Assembly: GCA_046706145.1 (NCBI GenBank)
Contig: JBJKPP010000128.1
Location: 1 to 18,171, forward strand
Source: JBJKPP01 sp046706145
Lineage (GTDB): Bacteria; Bacteroidota; Ignavibacteria; Ignavibacteriales; Ignavibacteriaceae
Length of the DNA: 18,171 nucleotides
Direction: 5' to 3'
Within the stretch, counting starts at the first letter, position 1; every line of letters starts with the position of its first letter. This document shows, piece after piece, positions 1 to 7,840 of the stretch. The notes beneath the pieces are model-generated. The model made no database searches. It saw only the letters and a program-made list of their open reading frames with translations, and was not told the DNA's origin. A program made the translations under genes and the position numbers.

Positions 1-37
1 AAAAAAGGCTGACAAAAATTTCTAAATTGCCAGCCTT
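1..37 (-). terminator. Rho-independent terminator of the PorV operon
   Basis: Read on the minus strand, a 7-bp perfect stem (AAGGCTG at 31-37 pairing with CAGCCTT at 5-11) is followed by a run of T at 1-4. An inner AATTT/AAATT pairing extends the structure inside the loop. It lies 19 bp beyond the stop codon of the PorV-like gene, so it should end the three-gene minus-strand operon. The window begins here, so the full length of the T-run is not visible. Confidence 0.8.
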
Positions 38-56
38 AAATTAAATATAAAATACA

Positions 57-1088
57 CTAAAACTTTAACCCAACATCTATGAATTGCACATCATTTAGAA
101 CGCCATAGGTGGCCCAGCCATAATTAAATTGAAGTGTAAATTGATTGTCAATCTTATAGTTAACTCCACCACCAAGGGTTAGTCCTTCTTCACTGTTTCT
201 CATGAAAAGAGACTTGTAACCAATCCTGAAAGCGACCAATTCATTATATGATAATTCAAGACCTGAATCAACATATTCGGTATTGTCATTCGGATGAGTT
301 GCATCAACAGCTACTGTAGCTCTAAGATATCTAGTTTTAACTACATCCATTGCCAGACCCAATCGGAAAGTTAAAGGTATGTCAAACGAATCAGTCGAAT
401 ATTGAGAAAGGACATCATTCGGACCGCTTCCGGTATTTCCATTTGGATCATAATTAAATAATATGTCTCTACCGCTTAATTGCAACTTAGTACCAAAATT
501 TGTAATACTTGCACCAATTACTAAACCGTTAAACGGGGTTACATAGTATGTTCCTACATCTAAAGCAAAACCATTTGAACTGGTTGTCCAGATAGCTTCT
601 CTAATATATTTGAATTGGAATCCTACAGAAAATTCATCTGTCAATTTCCGTGCATAACCTAAACCGATTGCTAGAGAACTTGCATCCCATGTCCTACCAT
701 CGCCTTCAGGATATTCAAAAGTCCTAACAATATCTTGAGGAACTGAGAAAGAAGTAAGAGTACCAAATATTACACCCAGGTCTTGGAGATCTAAAGAGCC
801 AGCAACATAATCATAGCTCATACCAGCCAGCCAATTTGCATGGTTAAAAGCAATCTCAGCTGTTTCATCAACTTGCGCAATACCTGCCGGATTATAATAA
901 GTCGAATAAATATCATTACTCACAGCAACGTATGCACCACCCATCCCAATTGCTCTGGCCCCAGCCCCTATTTTTAAGAACTGAGCTGCAGTAGTTCCCA
1001 CTTTTGATGTGCTGCTTTCTGATGTCTGGGGAAAGGCCACCGAGATAAACATGATTGAAATTAGAATATCAGTAAAGAATTTTTTCAT
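57..1088 (-). CDS. PorV/PorQ family outer-membrane beta-barrel protein
   Basis: This 343-aa protein starts with a Sec signal peptide (about residues 1-20, MKKFF start, cleavage near FPQ-TSES). The rest is typical of the PorV/PorQ (FadL-like) family: an N-terminal stretch with KIGAGARAIGMGGAYVA at about 39-55, a YYNPAGIA motif at about 64-71, then alternating beta-barrel strands ending in the aromatic residue of VGLKF. In characterised T9SS, PorV is an outer-membrane barrel that binds the C-terminal signal of cargo and shuttles it to the attachment complex. This gene is last in an operon, 36 bp after a large protein with a T9SS-like C-terminal domain, so it could be that protein's dedicated shuttle. 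That pairing is inferred from position. The stop codon is TAG and a strong terminator follows. The family assignment is firm. Whether it serves the general T9SS or only this cargo cannot be told. Confidence 0.85.
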   Translation of the reverse strand: MKKFFTDILISIMFISVAFPQTSESSTSKVGTTAAQFLKIGAGARAIGMGGAYVAVSNDIYSTYYNPAGIAQVDETAEIAFNHANWLAGMSYDYVAGSLDLQDLGVIFGTLTSFSVPQDIVRTFEYPEGDGRTWDASSLAIGLGYARKLTDEFSVGFQFKYIREAIWTTSSNGFALDVGTYYVTPFNGLVIGASITNFGTKLQLSGRDILFNYDPNGNTGSGPNDVLSQYSTDSFDIPLTFRLGLAMDVVKTRYLRATVAVDATHPNDNTEYVDSGLELSYNELVAFRIGYKSLFMRNSEEGLTLGGGVNYKIDNQFTLQFNYGWATYGVLNDVQFIDVGLKF

Positions 1089-1124
1089 AATTTAAATTTC
1101 CTGTTTTTTTTCTCCTAACAAGAA

Positions 1125-4100
1125 CTACTTTATAAGAGCAAATCTTCCTATCTTGGTTCCCACACCAGGGGCATCAACATAATAGATATAGACACCGTAA
1201 GCGACTTTTTGCCCTTCATAACTTAAAAGATTCCAGTGTGCAATACTGCTCATGTCGTCTTTTTGAATGGTTTGTACTAGTTCTCCCACGGCAGTAAATA
1301 TTTTTATTGTGCACTTTGGCGGCAAGTTCCTAAATTGAAGGTCTTTATCTCCTCTTTGGCCAACGAGTCTGCCCGGATTTTCAGCTTCACTGTAAACAAC
1401 ATATGGATTTGGAACTACATAGACATTATCCAACCCGCTTGTAGCAGCTTTAGGTTCAAATTGAGTAGTAGTTGAATTGAAGACGTAAGTATCACCCTTC
1501 TGAAAAGGTTTCTTAGTCTTAAGAGTAAAAATATTACCAGCTTTTGGTAACACTGGCGTAACACCACTGCTAGGCAGATTAAAGATTATCTCGTAAGTTG
1601 TGGTTGCTCCTGTTTCTCCTGTAGGTTGCAAGACAATATACTCACCCCAATCCCACTTGCCGTTGTTAGTCTTCGAACGATCCGATTCATAAATTCTGTA
1701 TGTTGCGCGTTTGTTATTGGTAATATCATATATTCTGAACGGACATACGGTTTGATGACCTGTCTGGTTCAGGGCAGTATCTCCTGGGTTAGCCCATGTC
1801 CCTGTTGCTGTTGTATCTAAATTATTCCAGCGTACTTCAAAATCTGCCCTATATTTTACTTTCTGGACCCCAATAATTGGTGGATAAACCAGACTGTCTC
1901 TCAAATTAATATCCCTGTTATCAAATCCGCTATTAGTATAATCAAGTCCAAGTGAATCATTATTCACAAATACCCGCATACCATCAAAAGTTGGATTTGC
2001 ATCCTGGTCTTTCAACAATGAGCTTGAAGGGACAGCAAAGTATCTATATTTAGCTGTGAAAGTCTCACCTGCAGGTAGATCACCATGCTTGATTCCTCTG
2101 ATTCTACCGCTCTCATAATTAACAAAGTATTTTTGTGTGTTAATTACGTTACCTGATGCATCAAGCAACTGGAAACTCCCCGACTCAATGTTTTCATTGC
2201 TTAGAGCAACAAATACAGTATCGTTTGAAACTAAACTATTGGTTACCCCTGTGGAGTCTAGAACTTCATAAGTCGTATCATTAGCAAAGAAAATTTTATA
2301 GGTCTTATCCTGGACTTTCAAGTCATCTAATACTTTAATTGTTATTTTTCCTGTCGAGTTACCCGTAATTTGTTGCGGCGTACCACCGACTCCAGCATCT
2401 GCATTCTTAATCCCCGAAGGTAAAGGTCCCGGGGTAACAGCAACAGTATTCACATCAAATTTTAATTTACCCGTTATGGGGTCTTTCTTGATAACTGCCT
2501 GACACTCAGAAGGCGGCAATTCTTTGCCGGGTTCAAGGCTTCCTCCATCATATGAAACAACAGCATAATAATAAGTGATACCATTTAGTGCTGTTGAGTC
2601 AACATACTGATGGACTAAACCTGTGTTATTACCCAAATAATATTCAATTCCTCTTCCTTGATAAGGAATAGGAAAATAACCTGATAATGAATCAACTAAA
2701 TCCCATTGAGCTTTGTTACCCTTGGCATCTGTAAGTGGTGAGCCCAAAAAAGGAACACCATTGCCGTCAGTTATCGTATAAACATCTGAAAAAGTATAAT
2801 CTCTGCTACGATATATCTTGTATCCTTCGAAATCTTTTTCTCCACTCAGCGGGTCAACAGACTGTTCTGCTTTGGAATCCCAGTAGAGAGTTACTTTATG
2901 ATCACCCGGGACAGCCGTTACAATCGGTTTTGCAGGAGGCTGAGCAAATTCATAATTTGCTTCAAGTATACGTGTTGAAGTTTCTGCATTCAATACTAAA
3001 TCTTGGAGATTATCACCAAAAAGGATGGCCATCGAAAATCTTTGTGTAGCACCCCTGTCAAGACTCAAGGGACCCGTACCGAAATTAAAAATATTGTCAC
3101 CAGGTGCATTTAATAATGCCTGATTCGGATCTATTGAATCGGATGACAGCCATTCCCACATTAAAGGCGTATTTTTAGGTACGTTAGGCAGACTGTTTGT
3201 ATAAGCAGCAGCATGAAATTCTGTTAGGCCCAGTTGGTCTGACTCAGCAACGTCTCTTAATCCAAAATTCGGTTCGGAACCAGCCCATATATAGCCAGGT
3301 AATTTCTCCTCTGAGATTGGTTCGCCAGCGTCATATTTACCGTTCCCATTCAAATCCTGATACCATGCTTGACTAGGAACTCCATCTCCTTCACCGTAAT
3401 CAGGACCTGGATAATTAGGAGAATCGGGACCTATTCCATCTATTCCAATATCATCTTTCGCGGGATCCCAATTTCCATTTTCATCGCCTTCGTATCGCGC
3501 GTGAGGTGCACCATAAATAGCTGTGTATTTTGCGACATCGCTTATACCATGAGTAAGGGGTATGTTGACACCATCGATATAATTTCCATGTGAATTAAAT
3601 GGACTTTCATCGGTAATCCCATCATCATCATTATCAATACCATCGTTTGAATTAGTAGGTGATTCCAGAAACTTCCAACCAAAATAACCTGTTGTTCTAC
3701 CATCCATCCCTATGGGAGGATTATCGTAAGCATACACCATACTTCTCGATCTCTGTGGATAGGGATCCGCGAGGGGGCCTTTGGGTGGAATAAAATAGGC
3801 CCAATCATCACTATAATCTGCTGCTCCCCCAACATGAGGATCGCCTTGCATTCCAAAATACATTAAAGGCAAGCTCTTTTCACTTGCATTAGTAATTCTA
3901 TACACTAAAAACATAATATCCTGAGCAAGAGAATTATTAAATTGAATTACCCTAACTTCGGCATCAAGTCCCATCCCTCTTTTTGAAGAATCACTAGGGA
4001 AAGGATAATAAGGAAATTCTTGGTTAGTGTAATCATCCATAACATAATAGGCTTCTTCGTCTGGTGCAGTTGCCTGGTCACCAAGAAATGCGGGCCATAA

Positions 4101-4688
4101 ATATTTTCCTGCACCCGGTGAGTACCAGCTTTGCGGCCATGAATCAGGTTTTCCATCTCCGTTATTATCTGGAGCGGTTAATGTTGCAATCTCATCCTGA
4201 TTAGGATCTGCATAACCATCTTTGGGCAGCCAGCCCCATTTTAAACTTCCATCTGGTGAATAAGTACCTTGAGAAGGAAGAACAAATGAGTCATCTACTA
4301 TATGTAAAGTATCAATCTTACCGCTCTTTTCTTGCGTAATAACCTGACCTGCCGCTAAAGGTCCGAACTCAAATCCATAACCGAGACCTTTCCAGACCAA
4401 GTCTGCAATGTTTGACAAATAGTTGGGTTTGCATATAGAGCCATAGTTAAATATAACAGTAGTAATTCTATTTCCACTTACAATCACACTTTTTATAGCA
4501 TGCGGGTCACCATTTACTTTATATACTCTATTATTCTTGTAAAAATTTCCAAAAATTCTTTCCATATCAGCCTGGCTGAGTCCTTTAATCTTAACGTGAT
4601 CAAAGGTTGTATCATTTCTTTCCTGAGAGTATGAAAAACCAGCTATAATAAAAACTAAAATCAGGACATGGAATAGTTTGTTTGCCAT
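1125..4688 (-). CDS. Large secreted protein with fibronectin III-like region and T9SS-type C-terminal domain
   Basis: This 1187-aa protein begins with a signal peptide (about 1-21, MANKLFHVLILVF, cleavage near SYSQ). The N-terminal half has several Asp/Asn/Gly-rich loops that look like calcium-binding repeats: around 170-180 (DNNGDGKPD), 346-358 (DNDDDGITDE), about 400-415 and about 446-456 (DLNGNGKYDAGEP). A fibronectin type III-like region covers about 583-715 (KVTLYWD, then FEGYKIYRS, then YYYAVVSYD). The last 100 residues (from NVYVVPNPY near 1090) form a small beta domain ending GVYIYYVDAP...GRFALIK, the usual shape of a type A T9SS sorting domain. The protein is therefore expected to cross the outer membrane and stay at the surface or be released. 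It lies 19 bp after the TonB-receptor gene and 36 bp before the PorV-like gene, so the three are very likely co-transcribed. No catalytic motif was recognised. The substrate or partner is unknown. Confidence 0.82.
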   Translation of the reverse strand: MANKLFHVLILVFIIAGFSYSQERNDTTFDHVKIKGLSQADMERIFGNFYKNNRVYKVNGDPHAIKSVIVSGNRITTVIFNYGSICKPNYLSNIADLVWKGLGYGFEFGPLAAGQVITQEKSGKIDTLHIVDDSFVLPSQGTYSPDGSLKWGWLPKDGYADPNQDEIATLTAPDNNGDGKPDSWPQSWYSPGAGKYLWPAFLGDQATAPDEEAYYVMDDYTNQEFPYYPFPSDSSKRGMGLDAEVRVIQFNNSLAQDIMFLVYRITNASEKSLPLMYFGMQGDPHVGGAADYSDDWAYFIPPKGPLADPYPQRSRSMVYAYDNPPIGMDGRTTGYFGWKFLESPTNSNDGIDNDDDGITDESPFNSHGNYIDGVNIPLTHGISDVAKYTAIYGAPHARYEGDENGNWDPAKDDIGIDGIGPDSPNYPGPDYGEGDGVPSQAWYQDLNGNGKYDAGEPISEEKLPGYIWAGSEPNFGLRDVAESDQLGLTEFHAAAYTNSLPNVPKNTPLMWEWLSSDSIDPNQALLNAPGDNIFNFGTGPLSLDRGATQRFSMAILFGDNLQDLVLNAETSTRILEANYEFAQPPAKPIVTAVPGDHKVTLYWDSKAEQSVDPLSGEKDFEGYKIYRSRDYTFSDVYTITDGNGVPFLGSPLTDAKGNKAQWDLVDSLSGYFPIPYQGRGIEYYLGNNTGLVHQYVDSTALNGITYYYAVVSYDGGSLEPGKELPPSECQAVIKKDPITGKLKFDVNTVAVTPGPLPSGIKNADAGVGGTPQQITGNSTGKITIKVLDDLKVQDKTYKIFFANDTTYEVLDSTGVTNSLVSNDTVFVALSNENIESGSFQLLDASGNVINTQKYFVNYESGRIRGIKHGDLPAGETFTAKYRYFAVPSSSLLKDQDANPTFDGMRVFVNNDSLGLDYTNSGFDNRDINLRDSLVYPPIIGVQKVKYRADFEVRWNNLDTTATGTWANPGDTALNQTGHQTVCPFRIYDITNNKRATYRIYESDRSKTNNGKWDWGEYIVLQPTGETGATTTYEIIFNLPSSGVTPVLPKAGNIFTLKTKKPFQKGDTYVFNSTTTQFEPKAATSGLDNVYVVPNPYVVYSEAENPGRLVGQRGDKDLQFRNLPPKCTIKIFTAVGELVQTIQKDDMSSIAHWNLLSYEGQKVAYGVYIYYVDAPGVGTKIGRFALIK

Positions 4689-4707
4689 TTAATATTCCTT
4701 CTGTTCT

Positions 4708-7563
4708 TTAATTAAACAATACAGAAAAACCTAAGCGAACTTCTCTTGGAAGATTTAAGTTATCAGGTCTATCGGAGTAGTAATTGTCAATAACACTTTC
4801 GCCGAACATTCCTGGATCTCCCCGAGCTATTCTATCCTTTAACGTCTGAAAATTGGCGGCATCTATTGTTTGTTCAACGTTCGAAAGTGCTCTTCCCGAA
4901 CTTGCATATACGGTAAGTTCATTTTGAGTATCGAAGAGATTATTAACTTGTAAGAATACAGAGGTCTTCAAAGAGCCAATGTCAAAATATCTTTCTATTT
5001 TCAGATCAACGTTCCACTGAGAGGGTTTATTTGCAGAGTTCTGAATATAATTTACCCCGGTCAGCTGCGAAGGTAAACTTGGAGTATATGGTGTACCTGT
5101 TTGAAAATTTGCAATGAGTCCAATATTCCAATTCTCGTCAGGTATTATAGCTACAGTTGCATTTATCACATGAGTTCTATCAAAATCTAACGGAACTAAG
5201 AATGTTTCAGTTTGCTGACCTGATGCCTCGCTGAAGAAAATTTGATCGGAAGGCTGTGTCCTATTTCCCTCTGCTATAGAAAAAGTATAATCAAGTGAAG
5301 CCTGGAATATACTTCCGGGAGATCTTCTCTTGAAAAGAGAAACAGTAATTCCTCTCGTATTAGCGTATGCTAAGTTCGTCAATACTTGGTACTCCCTGCC
5401 TTGATCTGTATATACAGTTTGCGTATATATATAATTACTTACATCTTTATAAAACCCTGTTAAATCTAATCTAATATCATCAGACAATTGCTGCTGTAAT
5501 CCAATTTCATATTGTATTGATCTTTGTGGTTTAACATCGGGATTACCGAAAGTGGGTGTTACACCTACGTTTTGCACATAGTTATTAGGATTCGAATAGA
5601 GGCTCCCAAGTGAACCCATCTGATAAAAATGTCCGTAGGACAACCTTATTACACCCTTGTCGGTAATAGGATAAGAAATACTAATTCTTGGGGCAAGAGT
5701 TTGTTTAACTGTAGCAGGTATATCATAAGCAGTTAAAAACCCACTTAATGAATCTGTTAAATTTTTCGAAAGTTGTGGGTTGTAAGTAGCTCCCGGATCA
5801 AAATATTCATATCTTAATCCTGCAATCAATATCAATGTTTGAGCCAATTCTATTTTATCTTGCAGATAAGCAGCAAATTGAGTTGGCTTAAAATCATATT
5901 GAGTATTAAGAGAGGGATCAGTAGGAATTCTTCTTTGGAGAACCAAAGCGCTATCGTAGAGCAAATCTGTTGGTTGAATATTCGTATCAAAACTACCATT
6001 AGCATCTATCTTACCAACCTGAACACTATATCCTTGAAACTGCACACGAAATTTTCTCAGCTCAAAACCTGCTTTTATTTCATGAGTATTAAAGAGCTCA
6101 GCAACCATATCTCCTTTTAATCCAAAAGTTGTTGTTTTTTGGTAAGATCTATAGTTGTCGGTGCCGCCTGCCAAGAAAACCGTATTTCCTATATCTCTGG
6201 CATACAACGTGTCTAAATACCTTGGGTCATTAGGGTTTTTATATAAGTAATACTGACTTTGGTCGTATGAATAAGATCCTTTCAAAGTGTAGAACATATT
6301 TTCACTGACCGTGTGCGTAATATCGAAAGTTTGTATCAACCCATTATAGTAATTTGTACCTAATCCATTAGGATCAAATTCAAAGGCCCGTTGATATTTT
6401 TTGTACTTACCGTTGTCATATACCGCTTCATACTTAACTTTGATCGTTGGGGTTATCTTATAACTAACATTACCTTGAAAATTAAAGCTTCTTGAAAAAT
6501 CCATTGGCACAGAAGCACCGTCTCCGGTTGGCAATCCATTACTATTTTTACTATAGGGATTGAAATAATAAGGATCAGTGGAAGCTCCTGCCCTTGGATC
6601 TGAGGAACTAAAGTTATCAGGTGTTAGGTAAGAATCCGATGTATTATAGAGTCTTGTACCATAAAGAGCACCTTTGTAATTCTCATATACGCTGGAAGTG
6701 TAAAACTCAAGGTTGTTAAGAATTGGAATTGGTCCACCCAGAGTAGCTTCAAGTCTTCCACGGTTTAGTGGATCTATATTATTTATACTAACTTTGTCGG
6801 AGAAAAGCGCGGTTCTATTAGAAACATAATCTCCACCATAGCCCCTTAGACTAAAAGTATATTTCGGCCCACCTTCCTTAGTAACATAATTTACGACGCC
6901 GCTCAACGCATTTCCATATTCTGCAGTAAACGTTCCTGTGGAAACGGAAACTTCCTGAACTGCGTTTGTAGCGAGTTCGATTCCTCTCTGGTTACCATAA
7001 GGATCATTAATAGAGACACCATTCAATGTATAATCAATTTCATTATCGTAACCGCCTCTTACGTGAAGCTTTCCGTTGTCCCCTGTTACAACACCTGCCT
7101 GCAAAGCTATTACATCAGAAATCTGATCAACAGGTAATTGTTCTATTGACTGGTTGGTTATGGAAACAGTAGGATTAGTTAGATCTTGCCTTATTAGGGG
7201 ATTCCTTTCCCCTTTTACAACTACTGCAGGCAAATTCACCTGACCTTGCAAAAGTTCAAAATTCAACCTGGTGGTAAAATCAACATTAACGGTAACATCA
7301 GTTATTGTTACTTTTTGATATCCAATGACTGACGCTGTTACACTATAAGTTCCAGGCTTCAACCCAAGAATAGTATATTCACCATTTTCATCTGCTCCAG
7401 CTCCTTGACTGGTACCTTCTACATAGACATTCGCGAAAGGAATTGGGGCATGGGTTGATTTGTCTGTAATTTTGCCTGCTATTTTCCCTGTTGTTTGGGA
7501 GAAGGCTTGAGTTGTTAAGTATGTGATTAAAATTAGGAATAATGGTAATCGAAATTTACCCAT
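4708..7563 (-). CDS. TonB-dependent receptor with carboxypeptidase-regulatory-like domain
   Basis: This 951-aa outer-membrane receptor starts with a signal peptide (about 1-23, ending QAFSQ). A carboxypeptidase D regulatory-like beta domain follows at about 25-110 (GKIAGKITDKSTHAPIPFANVYVEGT, with DENGEYTILGLKPGTYSV). A TonB plug domain at about 130-235 carries LHVRGGYDNEIDYTLNGV and the EYGNALSGVVNYVTK stretch. A long beta-barrel then ends at LGFSVLFN with a terminal aromatic/hydrophobic pattern. Such receptors import large or scarce ligands using energy from TonB/ExbBD. The layout resembles SusC-type receptors, but no SusD-like lipoprotein is next to it. The neighbours are instead a T9SS-type secreted protein and a PorV-like barrel. 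It is the first gene of the operon. Transcription probably starts in the divergent region 7564-7790. The ligand cannot be inferred from the sequence. Confidence 0.9.
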   Translation of the reverse strand: MGKFRLPLFLILITYLTTQAFSQTTGKIAGKITDKSTHAPIPFANVYVEGTSQGAGADENGEYTILGLKPGTYSVTASVIGYQKVTITDVTVNVDFTTRLNFELLQGQVNLPAVVVKGERNPLIRQDLTNPTVSITNQSIEQLPVDQISDVIALQAGVVTGDNGKLHVRGGYDNEIDYTLNGVSINDPYGNQRGIELATNAVQEVSVSTGTFTAEYGNALSGVVNYVTKEGGPKYTFSLRGYGGDYVSNRTALFSDKVSINNIDPLNRGRLEATLGGPIPILNNLEFYTSSVYENYKGALYGTRLYNTSDSYLTPDNFSSSDPRAGASTDPYYFNPYSKNSNGLPTGDGASVPMDFSRSFNFQGNVSYKITPTIKVKYEAVYDNGKYKKYQRAFEFDPNGLGTNYYNGLIQTFDITHTVSENMFYTLKGSYSYDQSQYYLYKNPNDPRYLDTLYARDIGNTVFLAGGTDNYRSYQKTTTFGLKGDMVAELFNTHEIKAGFELRKFRVQFQGYSVQVGKIDANGSFDTNIQPTDLLYDSALVLQRRIPTDPSLNTQYDFKPTQFAAYLQDKIELAQTLILIAGLRYEYFDPGATYNPQLSKNLTDSLSGFLTAYDIPATVKQTLAPRISISYPITDKGVIRLSYGHFYQMGSLGSLYSNPNNYVQNVGVTPTFGNPDVKPQRSIQYEIGLQQQLSDDIRLDLTGFYKDVSNYIYTQTVYTDQGREYQVLTNLAYANTRGITVSLFKRRSPGSIFQASLDYTFSIAEGNRTQPSDQIFFSEASGQQTETFLVPLDFDRTHVINATVAIIPDENWNIGLIANFQTGTPYTPSLPSQLTGVNYIQNSANKPSQWNVDLKIERYFDIGSLKTSVFLQVNNLFDTQNELTVYASSGRALSNVEQTIDAANFQTLKDRIARGDPGMFGESVIDNYYSDRPDNLNLPREVRLGFSVLFN

Positions 7564-7752
7564 TAACTACCCTCGTTTTTAGTATTTAAGAAACTTATTG
7601 ATAAGAGTAAAAAGAGCGAGAGAATATTAAACCTTTTAAATCCTGAGTTTGAATATAATATAGGTTCACCATTATGTCAATAAAACATCACCTAATAAGA
7701 AACTTTAATTAAAAAATTTATTTGAACTGTTTATACCTCCGAGCTTAAGAAA

Positions 7753-7771
7753 TTTACAATACAAATGTAAA
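7753..7771. promoter_or_regulatory. Inverted repeat TTTACA-N7-TGTAAA between divergent genes
   Basis: TTTACA at 7753-7758 and TGTAAA at 7766-7771 form a perfect 6-bp inverted repeat with a 7-bp spacer. It lies between the receptor operon on the minus strand and the glmM-type gene on the plus strand. It overlaps a minus-strand match to the Bacteroidota -7 element and sits about 30 bp upstream of the plus-strand -7 element. The position fits an operator for a dimeric regulator, but in AT-rich DNA a repeat of this size can arise by chance. Confidence 0.35.
7762..7769 (-). promoter_or_regulatory. Candidate -7 element for the TonB-receptor operon
   Basis: On the minus strand this octamer reads TACATTTG, an exact match to the Bacteroidota -7 consensus TAnnTTTG. 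It is the only exact match I see in the 227 bp upstream of the receptor gene. Transcription would start near 7756 and leave a leader of about 190 nt. No matching TTTG is visible at the usual -33 distance, so the call is tentative. Confidence 0.35.
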
Positions 7772-7800
7772 CTGAATGAAATTAATTCTTTGAAATATCT

Positions 7801-7808
7801 TATCTTTG
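7801..7808 (+). promoter_or_regulatory. Bacteroidota -7 promoter element for the glmM-type gene
   Basis: The plus strand reads TATCTTTG followed by CA, a textbook TAnnTTTG -7 element of the Bacteroidota housekeeping sigma factor. A transcription start a few bases downstream (about 7813-7816) would leave a leader of about 25 nt before the TTG at 7841, which has its own AAGGAGG. The element lies inside the longer reading frame that opens at 7790, so that longer start is unlikely to be used. A clear -33 TTTG at the right distance is not visible. Confidence 0.7.
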
Positions 7809-7840
7809 CACATGCTTACGTCAAAAATAAGGAGGCCCCA

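Noticed and set aside
5839..6120. 93-codon plus-strand frame inside the TonB receptor gene
   Set aside because: It lies wholly opposite a clear receptor gene, has low-complexity composition and no recognisable domain. The same reasoning removes the frames at 1626-1820, 2735-3049, 3369-3593 and 3947-4156 within the secreted protein gene.
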